Below are positions 35,515 to 43,230 of a stretch of DNA of 52,365 bases, piece after piece (positions within the stretch are counted from its first letter, which is position 1; every line of letters begins with the position of its first letter). Below the pieces are notes generated by a model. That model made no database searches. It was not told the origin of the DNA and saw nothing but the letters and a program-made list of their open reading frames with translations. Source of the DNA: Nonlabens dokdonensis (lineage in GTDB: Bacteria > Bacteroidota > Bacteroidia > Flavobacteriales > Flavobacteriaceae). The position numbers and the translations under genes were made by a program. The DNA is taken from positions 1 to 52,365 of the forward strand of contig NZ_MAAX01000117.1 of assembly GCF_002162835.1 (NCBI RefSeq). Direction: 5' to 3'.

Positions 35515-37932
35515 ATGAAAAGTTTCTACCACATTTTTTGGTTGTTTTTGTTGGTTTCCGCTTTCGCGAAAGCGCAATCCACATCATCATCTCAACCATT
35601 TACAGGCTATTACGATTTTATCTATAATGAAGATAAAGGAACTATTCTTCTAGAGGTCCAAGACTTGAACAAAGAATTTCTTTATGTTCATTCTTTAACT
35701 AGTGGTGTAGGGTCTAATGATTTAGGATTAGACCGAGGACAATTAGGTGATGGAGTTGTAGTAAAATGGATTAAAAGCGGGAATAAGTTATTATTAATGC
35801 AACCTAATCTAGGTTATCGTGCGAGTTCCACAAATCCAGACGAAAAAACCTCTGTAGAACAAGCTTTTGCACGATCTGTTTTATTTGGTTTTGAAATTAA
35901 AGAAAAGAAAAACGATAATTTTATAATCGATTTGACTCCATTCTTGATGCAAGATGCTCACGGAGTTGCAAAACGTTTAAAAGACCGTAAACAAGGATCC
36001 TACAAATTGGACAAATCGCGTAGTACGATATGGATGGAAAACACCAAGAGTTTTCCTAAAAACACCGAGTTTGAAGCCATGCTCACGTTTACAGGAACGC
36101 CTACTGGTAGAGAAGTACGCAGCGTTGCGCCAGATGCTAGCAGTATCACGGTTATTCAGCACCATAGTTTTGTGGAGTTGCCAGACAGTAATTATGAACC
36201 AAGAGTATTTCATCCTCGTAGCGGATCGTTTTATAGAAGTTATATGGATTACAGTGTGCCAGTTTATGAGCCTATTCAAAAGCGATTTATTACACGTCAC
36301 AGATTAGAAAAGAAAAATCCGCAAGCTGCTGTCAGTGATGCGGTAGAACCAATTATATATTACCTAGATCGAGGTACACCAGAACCAGTAAGAAGTGCGT
36401 TACTAGAAGGCGCAGGCTGGTGGAATCAAGCTTTTGAAGATGCTGGATATTCAAATGCGTTTCAAGTAAAAATGTTACCAGAAGATGCCGACCCTATGGA
36501 TGTGCGTTACAATGTCATTCAATGGGTACATCGCAGTACGCGAGGCTGGAGTTATGGTGGTAGTGTTGTAGATCCACGAACTGGTGAGATCATTAAAGGT
36601 CATGTAAGTCTAGGAAGTTTGCGCATCCGTCAGGATTTTATGATCGCCCAAGGTTTGTTAAAAGATCCATTTAAAGAAAATGATGATAATCATGATGCGA
36701 TGATGGAAATGGCACTAGCAAGAATAAGACAGCTAGGTGCTCACGAAGTAGGACATACCTTAGGTTTTGCGCATAATTTTGCTGCAAGTACTGAAAGCCG
36801 TGCGAGTGTTATGGATTATCCACATCCTAAGTATGATATTGTAGATGGTAAAATCTCTTTAAAAGATGCCTATGCTGTAGGAATAGGAAGCTGGGATAAT
36901 TTAACCGTGCAATATTCTTATGGGAATCCAGTGGGCAAGCAAACCGAAGATTCTTATTTAAAATCAATCATTAAAAAAGCAACTACAGCTAATCACAAAT
37001 TCATTTCAGACAGCGATGCCAGAGCTACAGGTGGAGCAAATGCAAGTGCACATCTTTGGGATAATGGCGCTAGTCCTACAGAAGAATTACATCATATTTT
37101 AAAAGTAAGAGAGATCGCTATGAATCAATTCTCTATTCATAATATCAAGTCTGGTGAACCTTTGAGTGTTTTAGAAGATGTTTTTGTACCAGTTTATTTT
37201 GCCCATCGCTACCAGGTAGAAGCAGCCGTAAAGTTAATAGGTGGAGTAGCATATGAGTATGAAACAAAAGATGGAACAAATGCTGAGTTTAAGAAGGTTG
37301 CTACTGGTAAACAACAAGAAGCTTTGCGCGCAATTCTAAAATCTATTGATCCATCCACGCTTAAAATTCCACAGAATGTATTGGATTTATTTCCTCCACG
37401 AGCTTATGGTTATGGTAGAACTAGAGAAAGTTTTAAATCACAAACCGGCGTTACATTTGATGCATTAACAGCGGCTGCGACTAGTGTAGACATGACTTTG
37501 GATTTACTATTTCATCCACAACGTGTGAATAGAATTGCTACTCAAAATGCTTTACATAAACAAAATAATGCAGATCCTGATAGCGCTGCAATGACACTAG
37601 ACGTAATTCTTTCTCATGTAGCCGATCAAGTATTTACTGATAGAAATGCTGACGATTCTTATGTTACGGCCATTAATCAAAGAAGTCAAGAGCTGTTTTT
37701 AACTCACCTCATGAATTTAATCGCGAGCACTAGAACAATTGTTCAAGTTAAGGCTGCTGCAAGAAAACAACTCGATAAGATAGAAAACGATTTAAGCAAA
37801 AGAAAAGCCTTTGAAAGAGAACTCTTATCTCAAATACAGCACTTCAACGCACATCCAGAACTATTCAAAGTAAAGCCGTTGCCTAGTATTCCTGATGGTA
37901 GTCCTATAGGTTGTGGCTTGTCTAGCACATAG
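35515..37932 (+). CDS. Zinc-dependent metalloprotease (DUF5117/DUF5118-type)
   Basis: An 805-residue exported peptidase. Its signal peptide ends SAFAKAQ, where an iterated palindrome (35559-35574) encodes A-F-A-K-A just before the likely cleavage site. Residues 25-380 form the DUF5117-like beta-rich region (YDFIYNEDKGTILLEVQ, QHHSFVELPD). The catalytic site is H410-E-V-G-H414-T-L-G-F-A-H420-N-F, an extended HExxHxxGxxH metzincin-like motif, followed by ASVMDYPHP (Met-turn). A helical C-terminal domain completes it. It probably degrades peptides in the periplasm or outside the cell. The gene stands alone with a strong terminator downstream. Confidence 0.83.
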   Translation: MKSFYHIFWLFLLVSAFAKAQSTSSSQPFTGYYDFIYNEDKGTILLEVQDLNKEFLYVHSLTSGVGSNDLGLDRGQLGDGVVVKWIKSGNKLLLMQPNLGYRASSTNPDEKTSVEQAFARSVLFGFEIKEKKNDNFIIDLTPFLMQDAHGVAKRLKDRKQGSYKLDKSRSTIWMENTKSFPKNTEFEAMLTFTGTPTGREVRSVAPDASSITVIQHHSFVELPDSNYEPRVFHPRSGSFYRSYMDYSVPVYEPIQKRFITRHRLEKKNPQAAVSDAVEPIIYYLDRGTPEPVRSALLEGAGWWNQAFEDAGYSNAFQVKMLPEDADPMDVRYNVIQWVHRSTRGWSYGGSVVDPRTGEIIKGHVSLGSLRIRQDFMIAQGLLKDPFKENDDNHDAMMEMALARIRQLGAHEVGHTLGFAHNFAASTESRASVMDYPHPKYDIVDGKISLKDAYAVGIGSWDNLTVQYSYGNPVGKQTEDSYLKSIIKKATTANHKFISDSDARATGGANASAHLWDNGASPTEELHHILKVREIAMNQFSIHNIKSGEPLSVLEDVFVPVYFAHRYQVEAAVKLIGGVAYEYETKDGTNAEFKKVATGKQQEALRAILKSIDPSTLKIPQNVLDLFPPRAYGYGRTRESFKSQTGVTFDALTAAATSVDMTLDLLFHPQRVNRIATQNALHKQNNADPDSAAMTLDVILSHVADQVFTDRNADDSYVTAINQRSQELFLTHLMNLIASTRTIVQVKAAARKQLDKIENDLSKRKAFERELLSQIQHFNAHPELFKVKPLPSIPDGSPIGCGLSST
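35559..35574. repeat. Iterated palindrome copy 9 (in signal peptide)
   Basis: Exact CGCTTTCGCGAAAGCG inside the signal peptide of the metalloprotease, read as S-A-F-A-K-A; the last A-K-A creates the signal peptidase site. Confidence 0.92.
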
Positions 37933-37945
37933 AATTTTTGAAATC

Positions 37946-37961
37946 CGCTTTCGCGAAAGCG
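37946..37961. repeat. Iterated palindrome copy 10
   Basis: Exact CGCTTTCGCGAAAGCG followed by AGATCA, between the metalloprotease stop and the downstream terminator. Confidence 0.9.
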
Positions 37962-37979
37962 AGATCATAACAACAATAA

Positions 37980-38017
37980 AAAAGCTCTTAAAAGTAACTA
38001 GTCTTTTAAGAGCTTTT
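37980..38017. terminator. Bidirectional hairpin terminator
   Basis: Arms AAAAGCTCTTAAAAG (37980-37994) and CTTTTAAGAGCTTTT (38003-38017) pair perfectly over 15 bp around an 8-nt loop. It serves two convergent genes, the metalloprotease and the PLP enzyme. Confidence 0.88.
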
Positions 38018-38038
38018 AATTTAATGATAAGTACTGTA

Positions 38039-39883
38039 TTAAATACTTTTTACAAAGTCTCTAAAAACTTCTTTATGTTTTTCTAAATCAAGATCTGGTG
38101 AAAGAGAAGCTCGTACGATGTAATCCTTATCACCTTCCTTAGTAGTTCCTTGTGTAGATGTGGCTGGAATAGTCCAGTAACAGCCTTTTAACTGGCCATA
38201 GCTCACACAAAACTTACTTTCATCAGGGATCTCTTTGATCATGAGGTTAATCAACTTAAGATTAAGCTCTCTTTTGTACTGTTCCTTTTCTTCTTCAGTG
38301 TTTCCTTTAGTAGGAAGATCTAGAGAAAATACAGAAGGAGTGAAGCCTTCTTCAGCTAGTTGTTCTGATACAAAATTGATTTTGGCACTAGGCAAGGTTT
38401 CTTCAATGAATGTAACAAACTCACGAGTGTTAGTATACGCATCTGCAATACGTTGATTCATTGAAGGCAGTTGCTCGGCAAGTATCTCATATTGAAGTTG
38501 TGTAGCTTCATTATCACAAAGTTCTAAGTGCAACGCGATTTTATCCATCAATCGTTGCGTCTTATTGTTTCCTACACAGTATCCTGCGGTACAACGGCCA
38601 CCACTAGGGAATTTTGAACCACTAGCATAAGCAATAGTTCTTACTGTGCTAAGCATTTTATTTTCTCCTAGAAAGTGCACATTAGGACAAAATGTTTGAT
38701 CTAATATAAATACAGGATCTATTGCTGTCTCACCTGCGACTGTTTTACGTTCTCTACTTAGTACTTCTTTTAATTTTACTAGATCTGGAACTTCCACACG
38801 TGGATTAGTCGGTATCTCTGCAATAATGTAGGGTATGGCGTCCTGCTGTGCGATCTGTTCTAAAACACGATCAATACTTTGCACCATATCATTATCACCA
38901 TCCACAGGTAAATCTACAATTTCTATATGATCTAAGCAGGCAGCTACGCGTCTAGCTTGATCGTTTGTACCTCCATAACAATTAGGTGGCACAATAAATT
39001 TTATGGCTTTTCCTTGATGGTTTTCTTGTGCGTCGTGAATCAATCCCATCATGATCGCGTATTGAACAGATAAACCACTAGAACCTACTAATGGATTGAT
39101 TTGTGTCCCAGTTATTTCTTTTATAGAGGCTAGAACACTTTCTTTATTACTATCTAAGTTTTCATCTTTAGAATCAACAGTTTCACCTATAAATTCTTGT
39201 AACGCTGTAAGAGAGTCTGCTGGTGTCATGGCAACTGTTTCTCTTCTTCGCACATGTTGAATATCGGCTACGTAATCATTTTTATCCTTGCTATTGATGA
39301 CAAGAATACTTCCTAATCGATCATGGAGACTTATAGAAAAATCTACCTTAGAATTTAATTCTACAGCATCTATTTGATCCTTGTGAGCTATAAAAATTGT
39401 GCTACCATCAAATTCTTTTATATCAGTTATACTGGATACTTTATTTAACTCAAAATCATAGCCGTAAACTTCTTTAACTAACTCATCTTTAAAAGATTTA
39501 GGGAGTTCACCTAAATAATTAATTTGGGTTCTTTTATTCAAGAATAAATTAGCTCTAAGTACGGCTAAAACAGGCACAGTTTGCGAGGCAAAACTGATCA
39601 CGTTTTCTGCGTTGATGTCGTACTGTTTTGCAATTCCCCATTCTAGGACACAGGATAAAGGATGACCTAATCTTATGTAGTCGTAGGCCGTAGGAAGATT
39701 TTCTAGTGCGGCAAGGTCTGCTACATCATCGTTGTATAAATTTTCAAAATATTCAAGAAACTGGGTTTTGGCCAGTTTCTCATTGTAAATGTCTAATCTA
39801 TGTGTTGTGATATCAATCCATCCTGCTGGTTGATGATCTAAGACTTTTTTAATAAAATTTATACTTCTTGCTTTTTGCGTCAT
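38039..39883 (-). CDS. PLP-dependent enzyme of the Cys/Met metabolism family
   Basis: A 614-residue cytoplasmic enzyme. The C-terminal 400 residues have the fold-type I PLP pattern: GSSGLSVQYAIMMGLI (cofactor phosphate loop), FILDQTFCPN with the aspartate that holds the pyridine nitrogen, and YASGSKFPSGGRCTAGYCVG with the Schiff-base lysine. The pattern fits the cystathionine gamma-synthase/gamma-lyase family. The first 230 residues are an extension not found in the short members (GWIDITTHRLDIYNEKLA). I start at ATG 39883, as the longer frame begins with TTG at 39904. It may make or break C-S bonds in sulfur amino acids. Substrate uncertain. Confidence 0.72.
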   Translation of the reverse strand: MTQKARSINFIKKVLDHQPAGWIDITTHRLDIYNEKLAKTQFLEYFENLYNDDVADLAALENLPTAYDYIRLGHPLSCVLEWGIAKQYDINAENVISFASQTVPVLAVLRANLFLNKRTQINYLGELPKSFKDELVKEVYGYDFELNKVSSITDIKEFDGSTIFIAHKDQIDAVELNSKVDFSISLHDRLGSILVINSKDKNDYVADIQHVRRRETVAMTPADSLTALQEFIGETVDSKDENLDSNKESVLASIKEITGTQINPLVGSSGLSVQYAIMMGLIHDAQENHQGKAIKFIVPPNCYGGTNDQARRVAACLDHIEIVDLPVDGDNDMVQSIDRVLEQIAQQDAIPYIIAEIPTNPRVEVPDLVKLKEVLSRERKTVAGETAIDPVFILDQTFCPNVHFLGENKMLSTVRTIAYASGSKFPSGGRCTAGYCVGNNKTQRLMDKIALHLELCDNEATQLQYEILAEQLPSMNQRIADAYTNTREFVTFIEETLPSAKINFVSEQLAEEGFTPSVFSLDLPTKGNTEEEKEQYKRELNLKLINLMIKEIPDESKFCVSYGQLKGCYWTIPATSTQGTTKEGDKDYIVRASLSPDLDLEKHKEVFRDFVKSI

Positions 39884-40049
39884 ATCATTAGTTATGGAAT
39901 ACAAAAATAGGGTTTATTAAGACCGATAGAAAAGCTTTAACAAGACCTTTTCAATGCTCACATAGTCCCTAGTTATAGCACTTTATTTAACAGAAAGTTA
40001 TCTATTTGATTCTAACAGTTGTTCCAGTTTGAGATTATCTTTAAAGAAA

Positions 40050-40853
40050 ATGAAGCCCATGAAAAATATCTGTCTATTTATTTCTTGTTGTTTAAGTTTT
40101 ACCTCATTTGCTCAAGATATTACTAGAACCAAGGTCGATGGTAAAATCATAGTAGAAGGAAGTGATGTTTATGGTATCACCATTTATAATACTGATTCTA
40201 ATAAAGGAACTCTTACGGATGCTAAAGGCGCGTTCACACTTGAAGTGGCGTTGAATGATTTAATCGAGGTAAGAGCTATAGAGTACAAAAACTTCGATTT
40301 ACGTATCAATCAAGCACAATTAGATTCTAAAAAGTTATTTGTATTCTTAATTGAAGAAATTGAAAAACTAGACGAGGTAATCATCGTTTCCGCCAACAAA
40401 TTGACTGGAGACTTAAAGCAAGATGTAACTAGATCCAAGCCTTATGTTTTAAATTCCAACGCAGCTTACTTTGGAGTAAAGAAAGATATCAAAGACTTTG
40501 GCGGAAATAACAAGGAACAAATTGAAGAAATAGGCGTGCAATCACAGTCTGCGCAAGTTGTTAATAGTTTGAACTTAACAAATGTTGTGGATCAATTATT
40601 AATTCCTCTTTTTAGGTCAGAAGTGCCAGATAAAGAAGCTGCTGGAGTTCCTGAAGTACCGGCAAAATCTATTAAATATTACCTAGGTTCTTCTTTTCTG
40701 GTAAATAACTTCAACATTCCAGAGCATCGAGTAGAAGAGTTCATACGCTATGTAGAATCAAAAAGCTTTGATTTCAACTTGCTCAATTATGGTAATGAGC
40801 TGGAGTTTCTCGCGGTACTAGATAAAAAGAGTAAAGAATTTTTAAAAAACTAG
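40050..40853 (+). CDS. Exported protein with a carboxypeptidase-regulatory-like domain
   Basis: A 267-residue exported protein (start ATG 40050; another ATG follows at 40059 and the frame opens with TTG at 40029). After the signal peptide (NICLFISCCLSFTSFAQ) a CarboxypepD_reg-like/TonB-receptor plug-like domain covers about 30-120: GTLTDAKGAFTLEVALNDLIEVRAIEY, ending EIEKLDEVIIVSAN, as in SusC N termini. The rest (about 130-267) is helical without motifs. It is much shorter than a TonB-dependent receptor and has no barrel, so it is an independent periplasmic protein. Convergent with the DUF6624 gene, 12 bp apart. Function unknown. Confidence 0.68.
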   Translation: MKPMKNICLFISCCLSFTSFAQDITRTKVDGKIIVEGSDVYGITIYNTDSNKGTLTDAKGAFTLEVALNDLIEVRAIEYKNFDLRINQAQLDSKKLFVFLIEEIEKLDEVIIVSANKLTGDLKQDVTRSKPYVLNSNAAYFGVKKDIKDFGGNNKEQIEEIGVQSQSAQVVNSLNLTNVVDQLLIPLFRSEVPDKEAAGVPEVPAKSIKYYLGSSFLVNNFNIPEHRVEEFIRYVESKSFDFNLLNYGNELEFLAVLDKKSKEFLKN

Positions 40854-40865
40854 CTCAAAGAAAGA

Positions 40866-41474
40866 CTAAGGCTTAATTAACCAGCCTACTTTATATTTCC
40901 ATAATTTGATCTGGTGTCTATGCGATTCAAGATCAGTAGGGCAGTGGTTGTTATCTCTCTGAGCTTGTAATCTAATTATTTGCGTTTGTTCTTCTAGAGA
41001 GTTCCATCCTATGCTCTTTCTCCTCTTATTTACTTTAACAAGATCGTCGTACACTTGCGGGCTCAATTTGCCAGCGTTATCCCAATCAAATTGTGTCCCA
41101 TATAATTGTGGTCGTTCTTCATAAACCGCTATACGATCGCTTAGGTATGCGAGTTGTTCTCTAGAATGTTGCCCTAAGTCTTTAGTAGACATGATCATAT
41201 CACGATATTTTTTCATAAAGCTAGGTAAACTTATGGCGTGCTGTACAACTAGCCATGCAGCTTTACTAGCTTCTTTACCTACTTTTTCGAGGCTTGGAAA
41301 TCCATATTGATCAATAATCTCGTTGAGCCTATGAGCATTAGAAATATGCAGCTCTTCCATTTCTTTGTTATAGCCGTCAAATAGCTTTCCCTCTTTTAAT
41401 AAACGATCACGCATTGCTAGATCATTATTTTTAAGAGCGACTATTTTATCAATGATGTTCTTTGTGTAAATCAA
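40866..41474 (-). CDS. DUF6624 family protein
   Basis: A 202-residue protein whose pattern (QYGFPSLEKVGKEASKAAWLVVQHA, then DRIAVYEERPQLYGTQF) matches what I recall of the DUF6624 family. It starts with TTG at 41472-41474; an ATG is not available until codon 21. It has no signal peptide. The gene starts 13 bp after the stop of the 2OG-oxygenase gene, so both are probably co-expressed. Some DUF6624 proteins accompany secreted or toxin-like systems, but nothing here proves that. No catalytic motif was recognised. Confidence 0.6.
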   Translation of the reverse strand: MIYTKNIIDKIVALKNNDLAMRDRLLKEGKLFDGYNKEMEELHISNAHRLNEIIDQYGFPSLEKVGKEASKAAWLVVQHAISLPSFMKKYRDMIMSTKDLGQHSREQLAYLSDRIAVYEERPQLYGTQFDWDNAGKLSPQVYDDLVKVNKRRKSIGWNSLEEQTQIIRLQAQRDNNHCPTDLESHRHQIKLWKYKVGWLIKP

Positions 41475-41487
41475 TTGATCTAAAGAT

Positions 41488-42075
41488 TTAACGATACGGT
41501 GGTCCAGAAACCCAACCTACGATGCTTTGTCTGGTCCCTTTAGTAATAGGAGTGACGCGGTGCATGATAAAAGAAGGGAATATAACTATAGTTCCTTTTT
41601 TTCTAGGGGCATTCACAATTTCATTATTAATCATGAACTGTAAATCGCCACCTTCATATTCTTCTTCATCAGATAGTTGTATAGTCATGCTCAATTTTCT
41701 ATTTGAGATTTCTCCAGCTCCAAAATCCAGGTGCCAGTCAAAAAAATTCCCTTCAGAATACTTAGTGAGTTGCAACTCTTGATGAAAACCTAACAAATCA
41801 AAATGGAAGCGTTCTTGATTACAATTGATAGCCAAAGCTCCTAATTTGCTATAAATCCAATCGTTCTCATGTGTGTTATCAATAAACATAACCGAGCTTT
41901 TACGTAATGCATCATTGTACTTTTTATCACCACTTAACGTGGCTTTGATCGTTTTATCATCCTCCCAAAAATCGATGATTCTATCTATCTCGTGCGGTAA
42001 AAAAAGACCTTGATAATAGATGAACTCAGCAAAATTGTGAAGTTGTGGTAATCCAAATGTATAATTTATAGCCAT
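41488..42075 (-). CDS. 2-oxoglutarate/Fe(II) oxygenase, PKHD-type-like
   Basis: A 195-residue soluble oxygenase of the P4Hc (prolyl 4-hydroxylase-like) family. The metal triad is visible in FDWHLDFG (H-x-D) and SFIMHRVTPITKGTR, where the distal His is followed by an Arg for 2-oxoglutarate. GTIVIFPSFIMHRV and SIVGWVSGPPYR are typical of PKHD-type hydroxylases (PiuC/YbiX-like). The substrate could be a protein or small molecule. Its likely operon partner is the DUF6624 gene, 13 bp downstream. This is the second 2OG-Fe enzyme of the window, distinct from the PhyH type at 10994. Confidence 0.78.
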   Translation of the reverse strand: MAINYTFGLPQLHNFAEFIYYQGLFLPHEIDRIIDFWEDDKTIKATLSGDKKYNDALRKSSVMFIDNTHENDWIYSKLGALAINCNQERFHFDLLGFHQELQLTKYSEGNFFDWHLDFGAGEISNRKLSMTIQLSDEEEYEGGDLQFMINNEIVNAPRKKGTIVIFPSFIMHRVTPITKGTRQSIVGWVSGPPYR

Positions 42076-42144
42076 GAGAAATTAGGTTAGTGTTCAATGG
42101 TAAAGTTATTGTTTTCTTGATTTATTCTCTTTAATTTTTTGTTC

Positions 42145-42160
42145 CGCTTTTGCAAAAGCA
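42145..42160. repeat. Degenerate iterated palindrome
   Basis: CGCTTTTGCAAAAGCA, a decayed or variant copy of the 16-bp palindrome, about 100 bp before an exact one in the same gap. Confidence 0.5.
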
Positions 42161-42261
42161 ACAAAATCATAATACTTAAACATAAATTTTACTATTTAAT
42201 AATGAGTCAACCTTTTAATAAACGTTGCCTTTAGTGAATAGAATAATGGATGGTATTGTTT

Positions 42262-42277
42262 CGCTTTCGCGAAAGCG
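42262..42277. repeat. Iterated palindrome copy 11
   Basis: Exact CGCTTTCGCGAAAGCG followed by AGATAC, in the gap between the 2OG oxygenase and the HAD hydrolase genes. Confidence 0.9.
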
Positions 42278-42367
42278 AGATACAACAACTTACTTATAAA
42301 TAATAGGAATGGAGTAGGATATATGAAGATTAGAAAAAACCCTTGCAGTAGGAAGAGAAAGAAAGGA

Positions 42368-43039
42368 CTAACTTTTAAAGTTGAATATTTGTCGCATTAA
42401 ATCTGTCATATCAGTAGCGGTAAAGTTTGCTGGAGTGTAGAATGGATGGTAGATTTCTCTTTTTCTACTGATGTAAGCCGTGCTGAGACCAGCTTTTTTG
42501 GCTCCGAATAAATCCCAATCGTGTGTCGCTACCATAAAGATGTCTTCTAGTGTGAGGTTTTCTTGTTGCGCAACAGAAAGGTAAATATCTTCAAAGGGCT
42601 TGTATTTGCTCACATCATCTACAGAATAATAAGAATCAAAAAGATCCATAATGCTTGCATTAGAAAGTTGTTCCTTAATCATCTCTAGAGAAGAATTAGA
42701 TAGCGCCACGACACGTATGTCATTTGCTCTGAGCAATTCCAGCGCAGGTCGCACATCATCATAGGCTGGTAATTTTTTGAAAGCGCCTAAAATTTCGTTT
42801 TTAGTTTCTTGACTTAAAGCCAACTCATTCTCATAAAACAGTTGTTCTAATGCTACAGCCGCTAGCTCACCAAAATCTTTATAAACTCCCATAATTCCCA
42901 TCACGGTAGAACTATGCAATAATTTGGTAAACCAATACTTAAGCGCGTACTTATCTTCAAAATGTTTATCAAACTGCTTCTCCAGAAGACTTAGGTTCAA
43001 TAAAGTTTCATTCATATCAAAGAAGACAGCTTTTTTCAT
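42368..43039 (-). CDS. HAD hydrolase, haloacid dehalogenase type II-like
   Basis: A 223-residue soluble HAD-fold enzyme. Motif I is FFDMNETLLN (nucleophile D8, with Asn replacing the usual second Asp, as in dehalogenase-type members), followed by VVALSNSSLEM (motif II Ser), SKYKPFEDIYL (motif III Lys) and MVATHDWDLFGAKKAG (motif IV Asp). The pattern fits L-2-haloacid dehalogenases, but many relatives act as phosphatases. The gene is transcribed alone and lies downstream of the accessory island. Substrate unknown. Confidence 0.75.
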   Translation of the reverse strand: MKKAVFFDMNETLLNLSLLEKQFDKHFEDKYALKYWFTKLLHSSTVMGIMGVYKDFGELAAVALEQLFYENELALSQETKNEILGAFKKLPAYDDVRPALELLRANDIRVVALSNSSLEMIKEQLSNASIMDLFDSYYSVDDVSKYKPFEDIYLSVAQQENLTLEDIFMVATHDWDLFGAKKAGLSTAYISRKREIYHPFYTPANFTATDMTDLMRQIFNFKS

Positions 43040-43122
43040 GTGTAAGATGTATAGGTCTAAAGTTCTAAAGGTAGAATAGATTGGTATTTATATGATGAGA
43101 TTAATTATAAAATATGTTAAAA

Positions 43123-43158
43123 TAAAAAGCTTAGAAATCAAATTACTGACTTCTAAGC
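43123..43158 (-). terminator. Minus-strand terminator after the nuclease/helicase gene
   Basis: Arms GCTTAGAA (43129-43136) and TTCTAAGC (43151-43158) pair over 8 bp; on the minus strand the hairpin runs into five T (43127-43123). It ends transcription of the island about 70 bp after the helicase stop. Confidence 0.65.
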
Positions 43159-43230
43159 CTCAAAAAATAGTCTCCAAATGAGGTGAACAAAAAGGTTGCT
43201 TTTACCTCAGTACTATGTTTTAGACCATTT

